In this document: piece after piece, positions 24,201 to 36,614 of the stretch
Position numbering within the stretch: position 1 is the stretch's first letter
How the letters are laid out: each line of letters begins with the position of its first letter
DNA from: Strigamia acuminata
Lineage: Eukaryota; Arthropoda; Chilopoda; Geophilomorpha; Linotaeniidae
Reading direction: 5' to 3'
Length of the DNA stretch: 64,000 bases
Assembly (NCBI GenBank): GCA_949358305.1
Contig: OX442315.1
Span: 14,534,427 to 14,598,426 of the forward strand
Notes under the pieces: generated by a model
The model's input: only the letters and a program-made list of their open reading frames with translations
Databases searched by the model: none
Told to the model about the DNA's origin: nothing
Program-made: the position numbers and the translations under genes

Positions 24201-25328
24201 CAGTATATCTCAAGAATGATCTCAATGAGAGATATGATAAGTGATTAACATAACAATACATTGAAAGAAAAACTTAAATGCACATTTTATCATTCCTGAT
24301 ATCCGCGTCGGATTTTGGCGGACAAAACAGCTTTAAAGGCTCGTTTACATTGTTGCGAAATTTAGCATGCGAAATGGTCGCGCCCAAAAATTCACATGAA
24401 AAAATTTTCTTCTCATATTCTCAATGAAGCAAAGAGAAGTGATGAAGTGAGGTCTCGTTTCAATTGTGAAGTTGGTGACGACATATGCTATCTCGTCTGT
24501 CATTGGCTAACGCGTGCAAACTTTCCAAGCGAAGCGAAAAAGTAGACTTCAAGTCTACTCTGAAATTTCGCTTGCGTCACGCGCGAAATTGTCGCGTTCG
24601 CATCAATTCGAACGCAATTTCGCAACAATGTAAACGAGTCTTTACTGTACATTTTTCGTGGTGCATGCTTCACCTGCATACTTGTTTTATCTTATCAAAA
24701 GTGGATAAAAACTTTGAAATCTCCTGTTTTTTATTTCTTTTTTTTCTTTTTTCTTTTGTTTTGTAGCTTTTTTTGGTCTTATATAAACACGAACCTTGAT
24801 CGCAACTGTATGTAATGATTTTATTATTTACCACAAGTCACGCACATCACAATAAAAATGGACCTTAAATTACAAATTCAGTAGACGCACTTATAAAGCT
24901 ATTTAAACTTGTTTATAATTTCCAAACCAGTTTAAATGTAAAATTTGACGTGTAAATTTTAAACCAACGACCAAATCTTACTTGCGGCATATAACCAACT
25001 CCAGATCCAGGGATAACACTTTTTCTTCCACCAGGTCTTTCCCCAAAAACACTGATCTGTCCTTTTTGACATTCTAAACTGCCCACAATGCATCTGAGTA
25101 GTGTCGTTTTACCACATCCACTCGGTCCGAGAACTGCATAACTAAAAATATTCGAAAACATCACAAGTTAGAATCAATCTCTCCGGTTTGTAGAATTTAA
25201 ACAACTTACATGCTTCCAGTATCCGCATTTAAATTGATTCCTCTGAGTATTTCTACCTTAGACCTACCAAATCCATAGGCGAAGCGCAATTGGCGTGTGG
25301 CAACTGCGGGTTTAGCGTTAACTTCCAT
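17910..25328 (-). CDS. ABCH-type ABC transporter, gene C (14 exons, 688 aa)
   Basis: Exons in coding order: 25210-25328, 24982-25141, 22129-22283, 21955-22062, 21801-21894, 21337-21459, 20732-20943, 19937-20093, 19437-19540, 19185-19377, 18960-19119, 18590-18766, 18444-18530, 17910-18127 (2067 nt). Walker A is GPSGCGKTT, the signature is LSGGE (Gln to Glu), Walker B is [13 protein letters not shown], and the H-loop reads TTHHVDEA. The frame holds only if exon 10 ends at a GC donor (GAG|GCATTT); reading on would meet an in-frame TAA ten codons later. An alternative GT donor 16 codons upstream (CAA|GTAGGA) is also in phase. A poly(A)-type signal lies just past the stop, seen as TTTATT at about 17874-17880 on the plus strand. 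C is clearly diverged from A and B along its length, and its ATPase core residues are otherwise intact. Confidence 0.91.
18141..18206. repeat. (ATT)n microsatellite
   Basis: About 20 ATT units with one ATC interruption, in gene C intron 13. Confidence 0.95.
20150..20440. other. Promoter- or LTR-like fragment in gene C intron 7
   Basis: More GC- and CpG-rich than its surroundings, with CCAATCA, GTATTTAACC and AATAAA in plausible LTR order. No terminal repeats or target duplication found, so the origin is unclear. Confidence 0.25.
22300..22450. repeat. 24-bp tandem repeat, about 6 copies, gene C intron 2
   Basis: Unit ACAATTGAATTTATGCATTT plus TAAA, degenerating toward the right end. Confidence 0.85.
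22652..22825. repeat. Palindromic TTCTGCAGAA cluster
   Basis: About eight copies of TTCTGCAGAA-type palindromes at irregular 12-30-bp spacing in gene C intron 2. No recognised origin. Confidence 0.7.
23000..23600. repeat. Dispersed repeat shared with 48915-49190
   Basis: Both regions share AATATTTTGGT, GCTGTAAAT, GTTGTTTATTTACTTTAT and CTGGATT, then GGGTGCGAA, in the same order. This copy also holds a perfect hairpin (CAAAAATCAGTTGCGC and its complement, 23245-23286) and a truncated solo-LTR-like piece (23389-23485). Confidence 0.55.
24336..24642. mobile_element. MITE with TA-flanked ends (AAGGCTCGTTTACATTG)
   Basis: AAGGCTCGTTTACATTGTTG at the left is matched inverted at the right; TA flanks both ends. 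The ends resemble those of 365-1444, suggesting one superfamily. Gene C intron 2. Confidence 0.75.
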
Positions 25329-25778
25329 TGAATGTGCTCACTGAATAATGGTCGCGTAAACAACAACAACAACAACCGTGCCTAGATTGGGAAAGTACAG
25401 CCCCGTGCACTTTATTAATAGTGAAACTTGAGGAAGAAATTTAAGCACGTGAATTTGTGTAATCAGATGAATAATTGGAGTGTATAGATCCGAAATGAGA
25501 AAACAAAAACCACATGTGGTTTGTTTTACCTTGAAATTGAATTATGAGTGTAATAAGGTACAAATGCTTTCGCTGATTCCAGGGGCTTGAGGGTCACAAG
25601 TGAATTGTTTGTCGAAATTGTTTATTCTAGTTTTGTAACGTTATAATCAGCTTGACAGTGGAAACTGATAGATTACACCTGTTGAAAATCCAATTTTTTT
25701 TTTATTTTTTTTTTTTTTAAAGTTTTATTTCGTTAATTTAATGATTGTGATCTTCTGACAAGGAAATATTGTTGTTAA

Positions 25779-25924
25779 CAGTAGCTGCATTCAAAAACTA
25801 AAATATTTTGTGTGTTACTTCAATTTTAAACCAAAAATGACATCATTTCCTGTTTAAACCCATGTTAAAACTTAAAATACACTTAAACTAAAATTGTTAT
25901 TTTAATTTTTGAATGCAGCTACTG
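25779..25924. mobile_element. 146-bp MITE, CAGTAGCTGCATTCAAAAA ends
   Basis: Perfect 19-bp inverted ends. A related element lies at 55471-55580 and single ends at about 38148 and 57606. CAG...CTG termini suggest hAT, but no 8-bp target duplication is visible. Confidence 0.75.
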
Positions 25925-26094
25925 GAAAAGAATGTATTTATCAGGTTATTTTGTTATAATGTTTTGCAGTTTTGGAGGTGATTTAAGTTGAATTTAAATT
26001 TTGATTGCAACAAATGATATTTTACTTCTACCAACACCAACCAGGAGCAGATTTATAGTTAATTTGTGGATTCTTGACTTGGGCAATTTTCAAG

Positions 26095-26322
26095 AATTTC
26101 TCAACATTTTCAAAAAAAATTCTCAACATTTTCAAAAATTTTCTCAGCATTTTCAAAAATTTTCTCAACATTTTCAAAAAAAAATTTTTAACATTTTCCA
26201 AAATTTTCTCAACATTTTCAAAAAAATTCTCAACATTTTCAAAAATCTTCTCAACATTTTCAAAAATTTTCTCAACATTTTCCAAAACTTTCTCAACATT
26301 TTCAAAAATTTTCTCACCATTA
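26095..26322. repeat. 21-bp tandem repeat, about 11 copies
   Basis: Unit TTCTCAACATTTTCAAAAAT plus T, with a few indels. The two long frames here are 7-residue repeats produced by the 21-bp period. Confidence 0.9.
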
Positions 26323-26784
26323 ATATTTTGTCAAGTTGGTTCATTTTTTCAGGGGAGAAGAGACCATTGATCAGTTAGTATCAGGTGCGTACCGGTATCT
26401 ACATTTTTGGGGCCCTGAAGCTAGAACTGTTACAGGGGCCTCTAGGCAACCAACAATGTGGCATGCATTTATTACACTACATCACTATACCGTATTTCTT
26501 TGTGTTGGAATGAAGATACGCTTGCCATCTTTCGAAGTAAAGGGAAATTAAGAACAGCGGTTCAGGGTTGGAAATTGTAATATCTTGTCTGGTCTTATCA
26601 CCCAAACTCCTTTTCTCCCCCACTTGGTATATAAGTCCGCTTGCAATAAAGCATACCGTATTTTATCTATTAAGAGCTGCGGGTCTAATTCAAAACTGCC
26701 ATTTTTGTCAGCAATTACAATTTTGGTTTTTTTTGTTACATTTGTTTAATGTAACAAACGAAGTCTCAACGTCTAATGTCTTAA

Positions 26785-27062
26785 TGTCTATGATTTTACC
26801 TTGCTATCAGTTTGTGGAATAACTGCTTGTTTGGCAAGCCATGTACGTCAGAGAAATTCAATAACACCGACTCACAGATGACAAACAAACTTAATTTAGG
26901 TCTGGTTTAACATCAAAGAAACCATATGTTAAGCTGCTTTTATTGTGGCACAGTCAATTTAGTTTTAACTGGAACAGAATTCCATTTATTTTATTTCCTC
27001 TGCCACTTGTTATTGTATATTGTCAAAAACAATTTTATTTTCTTAAAGTTTGTTTGCTTTTT
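26785..27062. repeat. 280-bp dispersed repeat, copy 1
   Basis: Closely matches 37331-37614 in the same orientation, including CAAGCC near 26843 and CATATGTTAAGCTGCTTTTA. Copy 1 is between genes C and D, copy 2 between D and E. Confidence 0.85.
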
Positions 27063-27137
27063 CGATATTTTTGGTATTAAATTATCAAACAATTTGTCTA
27101 TTAGTTGCCCAATACTGCCCACAACTAACTGTAAAAT

Positions 27138-27415
27138 TACCGTATTTTATTGATTAAGAGCCGCGGCTTTTACGGTATTCAAAACTGCCATTTTTGTCAG
27201 CAATTACAATTTCGGTTTTTTGTTTGTTACGTTTGTTTAATGTAACAAAAGAAGTCTGAACGTCATGAACGAATGTATGTTCATCGTTCGTGAGGTTTTT
27301 TACTGAAACAATACCGTACTTTTGCAAAAATACGGTATTCTTGGTGTCTCAGCTGCGGCTACTATTCGAGGGCGGCTACAATTCAAGGGCGACTCTTAAT
27401 CGGTAAAATATGGTA
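27138..27415. mobile_element. MITE, TACCGTATTTTATTGATTAA ends
   Basis: Full-length inverted-repeat copy with ends TACCGTATTTTATTGATTAA and the complement of TACCATATTTTACCGATTAA. Partial copies are at 17210-17370, 26640-26780 and 47254-47390, with a tip at 35864. Confidence 0.7.
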
Positions 27416-27419
27416 TTCA

Positions 27420-28461
27420 GTCTGCACTAAGCATTCACTACAAACAGTCCGTCTCTCATTTATTTGGAAAATACTCACTTCGATTAAGAGCTGCACCCTC
27501 GAATTGGAGCTGACCTTGAACAAGAGTTGCAGGTTTTGGCACCATATTGTGGCAAGGAACAAGATACACAACATTTAAATTTAGTTTGGCCTAATAAAGT
27601 CTTGAGAATCAAATGGTGAGTTTGGTGAGAAATGATAACTCATTTTTAATCTTAATAACTCTTTATTCAATTGGATTGAATCTTTTTAATCATTAGAAAA
27701 CTTAAATAAATCAAATGAAAACTTAAACTTTAAATCAACTTAATCATAAACCTAAACTGAAAACACAAAAAGGCATGAATGATAATCAATTTAGTTTTCA
27801 AAGTTAAACATTAGATCTCAGCCAAAGAGACCAGGCATTTAGTGTGCCAGTCTCAGAAGCTGAGTCAAGAAGCATATGGTTGATGATGTTCACTGGTTCA
27901 AATCCCAAGCAGCTCTGTCTCTCTTAGGCTGAAAAGCCCAGCAAGTCAACATCATTTCCCCCTACTGTTTTAGAGTTAAACAGTCCAGTAGTGCTGAGTG
28001 CAAAACGCCACATCAGCGCCTACTGGTGAGAGTTTCGTGAAACTCGGACATTAAACTGCGCGTTCAGACTCGCTGCTTTTCCACGTAGTCTGGGCGCGTA
28101 ACAATATAGTCGCAGCAGAGACTTAAAATATTATGATTCTTGAAACTTATCTTAAAAACAGCTGATGGAGTCGGATTTAACTTGATGTTGGAGGTTGCAA
28201 GAAAAGCAGACCTTGCTGATGGTTACATTTACAAAACGTACTAAACTTTTATTCTTGTGCAGAACAATACAAAGAAGGGATTAAATCCCTTTTCTAGGAA
28301 TTAACATAAATGGGTCACAGTGGTAAATTTACACCTGTACCACAGTGGTCAAATATGTAAACTAAACTAGTCCTTTTGGGAATCATCAGTTTCCACATAC
28401 ACTATTGATATTTAAAAGTCAAAGAGAGTTAGTTTTGAATAAGAGTTTAATAATTTTTTTG
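27420..28461. other. Gene C to D intergenic, no gene seen
   Basis: No coding frame of note. The only hints are a B-box-like motif, TGGTTCAAATCCCA, at about 27894, and a short palindrome, GGGATTAAATCCC, near 28278. Probably old repeat sequence and the 3' flank of gene D. Confidence 0.4.
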
Positions 28462-31400
28462 TCATTTAAAACCCATTAAAGTTATTGACAATAATAAATA
28501 GAATATCATCCACAGTACAGTTGAAAGAACTCCACTCCATACAGGCGTCCATAAAAGATCCCTACCACGAAGAATAACCCATCTGACCGAATCGACTGCC
28601 ATGGTCTGAGGCAACAAATTGGCAAGTGAATGAATAAAATGAGGTGTGGCTAAGAGTGGCCAAAGTGTACCTTAAAAAATATTTATAATACAGTATAAAC
28701 TTGATGTACCAATTTCTCAATAAAATATTTTTTGTTTACTTACCACTGAAAAGTAAAGCGGGAAAGAAGAAGCTTATGGTCAGCATCACTGCTGATTTTT
28801 CTTCTTTGCAAATAACGGATATAACAAAACCTAGAAAAAACACAATACACTTGTAATTAGGATCGTGATCACGAATTATTTTCTGCATGTAATTACAACA
28901 ATTTGATTTTTTCACCACTCAAAATATTCGGTGCATGTAAATGTAGTAAAAGTGAACGATTTAAGCATTGTTTCCTACCAAAAGCCATTCCTTGCATTGC
29001 TTGCAGCAGTACAATCAGAATAAAGATCCATATGCTGCCTATGTAGTGTATGTTGAACACGTAAAGTGCTAGGATTAGAATTAACACGACTTGGCCCATT
29101 ACTACACATATTTGAGTTATCATATGGCTACACATTATTTCTAATGAAGTAACACCTACAAGAAATGTAGTTAGTAAATGAAAAGGGAAATACCAAATGC
29201 CTAATGTTTAGCTTTACCTGAGACATAACTTCTGTCTAGTAATCCATCATTTTTATCAACAACAAATGCAAGAGAAGTTAGACCAATTGCCATGAGATTT
29301 GCAAGACTGACTATTAATCCTAAAACCACAAACTCTGTTATGTGCAAGCTTTCCGTGTCTCCATAGATTGGTTCTTGAATCTGTAATAAAAAAAATGTAA
29401 AAAAAGCATGTCTTATTTTATCACTGAAGATGTTCATTAGATAGAAAGGCCTATGGTTTGTTTGATTAATTGTTTGTAGTTTAAAATCAATTTATTACAG
29501 TTTTATCAAATAGAATGTGGGATAAATATCTAAAGAATGGGACTTTATTGAGAAAAATTAAAAACAATTAAGTTTATCTTGTGTTTGGTGGACTTACATC
29601 TATGATTGGGGTAATTATTTGAGGAAATCTTTTCACTTCTTTAAGCGTTGCTTCAATAAAGCGAAATAGGGCATCATACAGATTTTTTTGAAAGAAATAT
29701 GTAATCTGTTGATTGGTGTAATCGAGCCTTAGATGGATACTTCCAGCATGGGTAATGTCATCAGGCACAGCTCCGTGAGCAGTAAATCTTTTCAAAAGAA
29801 AAATAGTTGTGTTAATAAAAAAGGAAAATTTGTTTTTAAAAAACTCAGCATGTTGTGAACAAGAACATTGTAAACCAGGGGGTGGGGAACCTTTTTTTCT
29901 GCCAATCTGGGAACCTGCTGAGTGTAGGTTTGTTGTGCAAAACAGATGCAACATGTTATAGCAAAGGTGGAAACACAAGGGAGCGGATAAAATGTATAAG
30001 CTTGTTTTTACTTGAAAAAGCGGCTAAGAACTCGCCCGCTTGAGCAAACCCAAGCTTGCATTTTTATTCAAAGCTTTGTTTCGAAGCTTTGTACTCACCC
30101 GCTCCGATTAAACAGAGTTTGATTTACCAGCTTCAAGCTTGCTGGTGTTTTGGTCACGTGACTTTGACAGCCAATCAGAATCGTGAGGAAAATCTTGGAG
30201 GAGATTTTGGCGGGAATTTCTAGCTAGCTACCTAGCTAGCTTGAATTTTCTAGTTAAGCTGGTAAGCCAAAAGCCGGTCAAGTGAGCTTGTAAAGGACTC
30301 CCTCTTTAACTTGCACTAGCTAGCTTTGGAATTTTACCCGCTCCCTTGTGTTTCCACCTTTAGGCCTGAAATATAAATGGAAACCAGCGCCATCTCTTGA
30401 CAGGAATTAACAACTTTGAAAAAGCAATCCCCAGTACCACGGATGATCGATTTAACATCGCATCTATGTAGATACAATATTAAACATCGCATACAAGTAT
30501 ATGTAGAAGAGATGTTTTTGCGGTAGTTCTATTTGCACTTTCTGTTAGATGCGTCCCATTTAAGCAACAATATACCGAGTTGATAAGGCACTCGTAAAAT
30601 TCTTCCAAATGTGTATTACAGCTACTGCATCTCCATTTGTTACTAATGCAATACCCTCATCTAAACTTGTAATTGGCACCTGACAAAATTTAAAATGATA
30701 TTAAAGACAACGTTTTTATTGTTGTTGTTGTTGAAACGTGTTACTTGTTTGACGGTTACATTACTCAGTTGTATCAAAAACTGAGGACCATAATAAAAAT
30801 CTTCATTGAAAACAGCCACAGGTGTTTGTTTTGGCTCACCATCGACCATCGTGCAGAAAGCACAGAATGAAATTACTGGAAGAAGGAACTGGAAGATCAA
30901 TAATCTAAAAACACAAAAAAGAAGCGAAATTTATTTAGATACGGGTTTATTTGCAATTAACAATTTGTTTCATACATTACGTTTCGTCGCATTTTGATGA
31001 AATTTTTGTGTACCAATCCTTTAATACGCGTGGCACTTAAAGGTGCAAAATATTCTCTTAAACCTCGTTTTATGGCAGGTGTGCTTACAGCCTTGCCGTA
31101 AGGAGATGATGGTCTGCGAGTATTGACGTGGAGAATCGATTTCTTGCCGTCTGGAGTCTTTTGAAGTTGATTCTGTAAATTGACTTTATCATCTTCTCGA
31201 CAAATCTTGACGTAGACATCTTCTAAAGTTGTTAAATTGTAGCGTTCTAAAAGAGTGGTTGGCGCTTCTTCTAGTAGTATTTTTCCATTCCTCATCAAAC
31301 CAATCTAAAATTTAAATATACTTAAGATGAGTGAATGTTAGAAACTATATTTTAAAAGTCATTTGTATAGCCAGCCATTTAAAGAACAAAAGTTTTGCTG

Positions 31401-34400
31401 TTTAAACAGTGCACATTGCAAAGCAGATGAAATTTTTGAACATATAACGAAAAATGAGTTATATGTGTAGTTTGTTCGACGTCTGGTGTCGAGATTTGCA
31501 GGAAGATTTCCGTCAAAAGTCTCTGCAAAATTTGCAAGAAATTTTTAAAACGAGTTTTATTTCATGAGATTTGCAGCTAAATTTTGTACATTTTCATACA
31601 GATCTACTAGTAAGCAAAGAATCTTTAATTTTCTTGCAAATTTCGTGAAATCTAGCAGTATCTTGCTCAAATCTTGCTAAATCTCACATCAAATCTTGTA
31701 ATCCCCGTGAAAGTTTTTACAAACAGATGTTATAACGAGCAATCAGAATGATACATCAAATTTCATAAATTTCATCAAATTTTCAAAAAACATTTATTTT
31801 TTGTCATTTTGTTCAGGTAATTTCTCTGACGATCGCTTCTCGAACGAGACGTTACTTTGAAAATTTTTTGTTGGAGAAACGAAGGAATGGTCTCGAAGAA
31901 ATATCTGTCCGAGAAATGATTTCGTAGAAGTGAACCGACTTCTTTCAAAACGTTCACTCCAGCTGTTTCAGGTATTTCAACATAATGCAATCACTTTCAA
32001 AAGACCGGAGCTAAAAGATTATCGTAAAATCTAAATGATTTAATGTGTTTAATTGTGTTTTCGTTTATTTTGTTGCAATTATGTGCTTTATTTCTATTGA
32101 ATGTTTTATTTCGATAGTGTGTTTTTTAGATTGAGTTTTGTCATTGTTTCGTTTTATATTGCTCGAGGGCCGTTTTAAGTGCCCTCTTGTATGAAAATTA
32201 TGCGCCGGAAGTGGACCCCGTATATGCGTTAAAAAATTTCATGTAAATTTGCGTACTTGCAACGCGTCTCATTTTAACCACCTGTGACGGTTGTAAAACA
32301 GTATTACACGCAATTTACCGTAAGATGGCGCTATTTAGTAAAAGGCGTGCATTTCGAATATACAGGGTGTCCCAAATGAACGAAGTCAGTTAAATAACAA
32401 AAAGACCATCTGAGTGAGATGAATGAAACGAATGTAGTACTAGTAATCTAAGTGAGGGCATTTCAAAAATGTGAAAACATTTGACCTCTGACTTTTTCTT
32501 CAAGGTCATTCCAACTCTGACTTCTAAACTAAGACTGGTAGAGCAAAATTCTGAATTGAAAAAAGAAAGAGCACCTTCTATTTAGTAGAAAACTGCTCAT
32601 CAAATTTACTCCGACACAATAACAGATCACAGTATACTGTGTAACAGATAAAATTACGAAAAAAATAAATCGTGAAAAAGTCTTGATCTTGGTTTTCGTT
32701 TTTGTATTTTTTGACTTTTTCATAATTCCATTTGTTAAATAACATTTAAAATATCAGTTAAATTAATAACAATTCATGACTGCGTAGTAACTTTTTGCAG
32801 TAGTACTTAGAATATTGCTTGGAATTTTTTGACTTTTTCACGATTTAGTCTAAAAGTAGAATCATCACAAGATGCCGCGAAGTCAGCCCTATTCCTCAGC
32901 CCACCCTGACACTCAACCGGTCGTTGCAACCCGTTTACGCGTGTCTAGAACCGATTCATGTATTAAATCTATTTCATGTTATATTTCTTTATTCTGTACT
33001 ATTCACTTAGCGCACATATTTAGCTTATCTGGTGTAGATTATTGTTGGGTTTAGCAATGTATTTCAGTATCTCTTTTGGGTATTTACTGACTACGGAGTA
33101 CAATTTACCCAAAGGTAGAATCGTTTACACACCAAAGAAGTAAAATTGTTGCTATTTTAACCATCGCTGCGACGCCAGATTCATTTGAAAATGGCAAAAT
33201 TATTCTTTCTTATGCCACGTGTGACCTTTTAGGTAAAAAGATCCGTAATTAGAAAAATACAAAAGAGTTTTTCAGATATAAAGTTATGTTATGATTGAAG
33301 AGGCTAACAAGAAAGAAAAAAAACAACACAATCAAAACACCTGGCTTTATGCATTAATGTATTTGTTTTACGACTTTGCCTTTTGATTCTGAACGATTAC
33401 AAATTGCTTGCAAAATCTAAAATTTTTATTTCAACGGTTTGTTAACACTAATAACCTCTCTGCCCTAACCGATGGTCAATTTGGACTCACAAAAGTGTTT
33501 GAATTTTTTTTCTTCTCAGAAATTAACAGGATTTTACTTTCTGAAAATTCATGTACATTGTTTAAACATCATACCAAACAATATAAAAAATAATTTTTTT
33601 TTTTACCCACAACTTTTGCATTCAATCTCAATTATTTTTGTCACACTCCTATGACAAATAAGAGATTTGGTTATATTTCAACACAAAAATGGTTCAAAAA
33701 TACCTTAAAACTATTGCAATGTATTCAGAAATGCATTATTTAATGCACACATACTTAATTTCGCGCAATGCAATTTATTTTGGAAATGTTATTGTTACCT
33801 TGTTAGCCTCGCGTGCTTCTTCGATGTAATGTGTGGTAATAATAACCGTGACACCTTTAGTTGCACACAGTTGGACTAAATACTGCCAAATACTTAAAAT
33901 TTCACATAAATTTTAGATTATTTCCGTGGAATAATTCATGATTTACCTTTCTCTTAAAAGTGGATCAACTCCAGCAGTTGGTTCATCCAAAATGAGCAAA
34001 GGTGGCTCATGCAACATCGCTACTGCAAATGAAACTCTTCTTTGTTGTCCGCCACTGGAAAATAGTTATTTACCAAAACATAAAAAGATAGATAAACATA
34101 AACCATTAAATTACCTCAGATTATTAATCTGCCGCCCCTTTCTCGGCAAATTGAGAAAATCAAGAAGGAAATCAATCCGGCATTTAACTTCCTTTACTTT
34201 CATGTGATGCAAACAACCAAAATAATTCAACGTCTCCGCTATCGTAAGCATTTGGAATAAAGCCAACTCCTATCAGTAAGCAAACAGCAAAGATTCAGAG
34301 TAAAATATACATTTGAAAGACTCTTACTCGACCTGTGGCATGTAACCAACTCCAGATCCGGGTATTTTGCTGCTGATCAAACCGGGGGTCTCACCAAACA

Positions 34401-34664
34401 CTTTGATCAGCCCAAAATCTGGAAACATTGTACCAACGATACATTTTAAAAGTGTCGTTTTCCCACATCCACTCGGTCCAAGAAGCCCATAGCTAGCGAT
34501 TCACTTGTTACACATTTGTTAAATTAAACGGATATACGATAAGCTTACATGATCCCTGCATTGACGTCTAAATCGACTCCTTTAAGCACGTCAAACTTTG
34601 TTAAGAAGCCATGACTCAAACGAACTTGATGTATTGACACAGCTTTTTCAGTTAATGCATCCAT
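28462..34664 (-). CDS. ABCH-type ABC transporter, gene D (13 exons, 683 aa)
   Basis: Exons in coding order: 34549-34664, 34333-34492, 34115-34269, 33947-34054, 33799-33892, 30976-31304, 30745-30904, 30576-30679, 29598-29787, 29218-29380, 28979-29155, 28744-28830, 28462-28670 (2052 nt). The sixth exon fuses what are exons 6 and 7 in the other copies, at the same total length as in A (329 nt), so an intron was cleanly lost. All ATPase motifs are canonical: [42 protein letters not shown]. The extracellular loop has N-glycosylation sites (NVT, NFT). The exon 2 donor is weak (CAG|GTCGAG), with a strong GTAAGAG five bases downstream that would shift the frame. The 2.5-kb intron 31305-33798 is the longest in this gene. 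Confidence 0.93.
29963..30361. mobile_element. 399-bp MITE in gene D intron
   Basis: Ends AAAGGTGGAAACACAAGGGA and the exact inverted partner, about 29 bp each. No target duplication found. A hAT-like tip (CAGGGGGTGGGGAACC) sits just to its left at about 29877. Confidence 0.75.
31305..33798. other. Large intron of gene D, no gene seen
   Basis: Contains degenerate CTTGCAAATC-type repeats (31490-31740) and a mariner-like tip, ACAGGGTGTCCCAAA, at about 32363 (a matching opposite tip, ACACCCTGTATA, is at about 50318). The remainder is AT-rich and unassigned. Confidence 0.5.
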
Positions 34665-35040
34665 TAGTCCAGTTGTATGGTCTGAGTGGTAATTGCTTTA
34701 AATGGAGATTTATACTTGTACATTCCCGAACGGACGATTATAATAGAAGAAAGTAATTTCAAGTCAAAACAGATGTGAGATTTTATGATAGTTTCATTTA
34801 TGAAACATGTAGGAACATTGATTGGGTCTGAGATATAAACATTTCGTAATGAATAGGGTAATCTTAATACAATCTTTATGGTAAATTAAAAATCATGTTT
34901 TATTTTTTCACGGTTTAATTAATCAAAACATATTTATATATATTTTCAGCAATGTTTATGGAGTATTTGTCCCACTTTCTTGTTTGTTATATCGTCTCTT
35001 CTATGTAATCGTGAAACACTGTACCTGAAGTGCCACCTGT

Positions 35041-35635
35041 GTGAAAGGGTGTAACGGTGTGACTGATATGGTCTTCGCCAGAGCAACCCGGGGACAGGTT
35101 AGGTTACCCTGGTGTGGGACGCATACTCACGTAAATAAGACTAGGAGACTCCACATTGTTGGTTGTTGGCCTGTAATGTCGTTGTCTAGGGGTTGGAGAA
35201 TCCCGTCACCAGTCGCTCGGGTGCCAATAAGGCACACCGCACCGGCAACCAACCCGTCACACACAGGGTGTGAGCCCCATGGGTGACGAGGTCGGTCAAG
35301 CATAACATTCATGTCGTAGTACTTGCCTACAACCCATGCTGCCATTAATGGAGGATGCAGTATGCAGAACGCCTTACCACTGAGCTTCGCAGTGGTGAGG
35401 AGAGCAGAGTTCGCACAGGGCAGGGTTGCCCTTGCTCACAGGCCTTGGACACGTCTTGTCTCTTCGGTGGTCGCCGCTCCTCTCTCTCACATCTCTCCCT
35501 CACCACACCACTCAGCTCCCTCCTCCCCCATACTGGGTCAGTCCACCCGTAGAGGGGGATGACCTTGGGGCCGTAAGGCGGTGTGTAGCAGTGACGCCGG
35601 TCACCGTGGGTGGCCAAGCGGTCACACCGCGGGAC
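35041..35635. other. GC-rich patch, unassigned
   Basis: About 600 bp of markedly GC-rich sequence with frames open on both strands, which is expected at such composition. No known domain, splice sites or terminal repeats. Possibly the 5' part of an unidentified retroelement. Confidence 0.3.
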
Positions 35636-35855
35636 CTATACTCTGAGTCAGTACAAGGTTGGCCTTTCTCCCATTGGCCGAGCCATTTCACTTGCGTTGC
35701 GATGCAAAAATAATTAGACCAATACAGCCAGAATTGCAATCAATGTATTGACATTGTAATCGATTGCCCAGGCAACAGTAAAAAAAATCAAAATTGTCTG
35801 CTTTCCAGACAAAGCAATCAATAAACTGAACAAACATGTGTATTATAAACTAAAA
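35636..35855. mobile_element. TACTC-family MITE, truncated
   Basis: Left arm TATACTCTGAGTCAGTACAA and the family core (CCATTGGCCGAGCCATTTCA). The matching right arm is missing. Confidence 0.65.
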
Positions 35856-36358
35856 ACAGCGACTCTAAATCGGTAAAATACGGTACACCTTGTTTTAGTC
35901 GCCTTGGCGGCTGAGCAGCACAATGCATTATTATTAGCTAGAAACCTGCATTCGATTATGCAATCAGATATATATCATTGTTATGCACTAAACCTATTAC
36001 ATATTGTGTTTATGTTATTATTAATCTAATTAGGCTTACTCATTTTGTCCTGAATAAATAGTTGTTGTTACTTGTTGTGTGAATCTCATTCTATACAGTA
36101 TATATTTCAATCGTTGATCAATCTATTAGTTTACTATTGTTACGAAGTCAGATATTGTTGTTATTGAGATTCATTAGGTCATTAAGAGGGAGTGGCCCCT
36201 GCCACTCCGATAGGATGGTGAGTTCCTGATGAATCTGTGCGGGAAATGAACGCTCTCACTCCCATGGGGAAGGCATCCACAGTCAGGAAAAGCGTCTCTT
36301 TTGGATCGGACTGTTGATGAGCCGATTCGAATGTTACTGCTTTTTTGACTGCACTCTT

Positions 36359-36578
36359 TGCTCTGACTCACTGTTAGAAAGTACCCAGTTCGTATTGGCC
36401 GAGCCATTTCACTGGTGTATGTATACATAAAAGTAGGCCAAAATACCCAAAATGCAATGGTGGTGATAGAACTGTGGGAGGCCATTTTGTGTGACTACAT
36501 TTCCTGGTGGTGGTATACAGGCAACAGTAGGGAGTAAACAGGCTCGAACTGGGTACCTTCTTACAGTGAGTCAGAGTA
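36359..36578. mobile_element. TACTC-family MITE, full length
   Basis: Arms CTCTGACTCACTGT and AGAAAGTACCCAGTTCG return inverted at 36545-36578 with two mismatches. Core GAGCCATTTCACTGGTGT is shared with the other copies. Confidence 0.78.
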
Positions 36579-36614
36579 TAGGCATTTTCTTGGTGTTTGT
36601 CCCATTTCCATGTA

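Noticed and set aside
26001-26378. Overlapping frames with NIFKNF-type repeats on both strands
   Set aside because: Produced by the 21-bp tandem repeat (7 codons).
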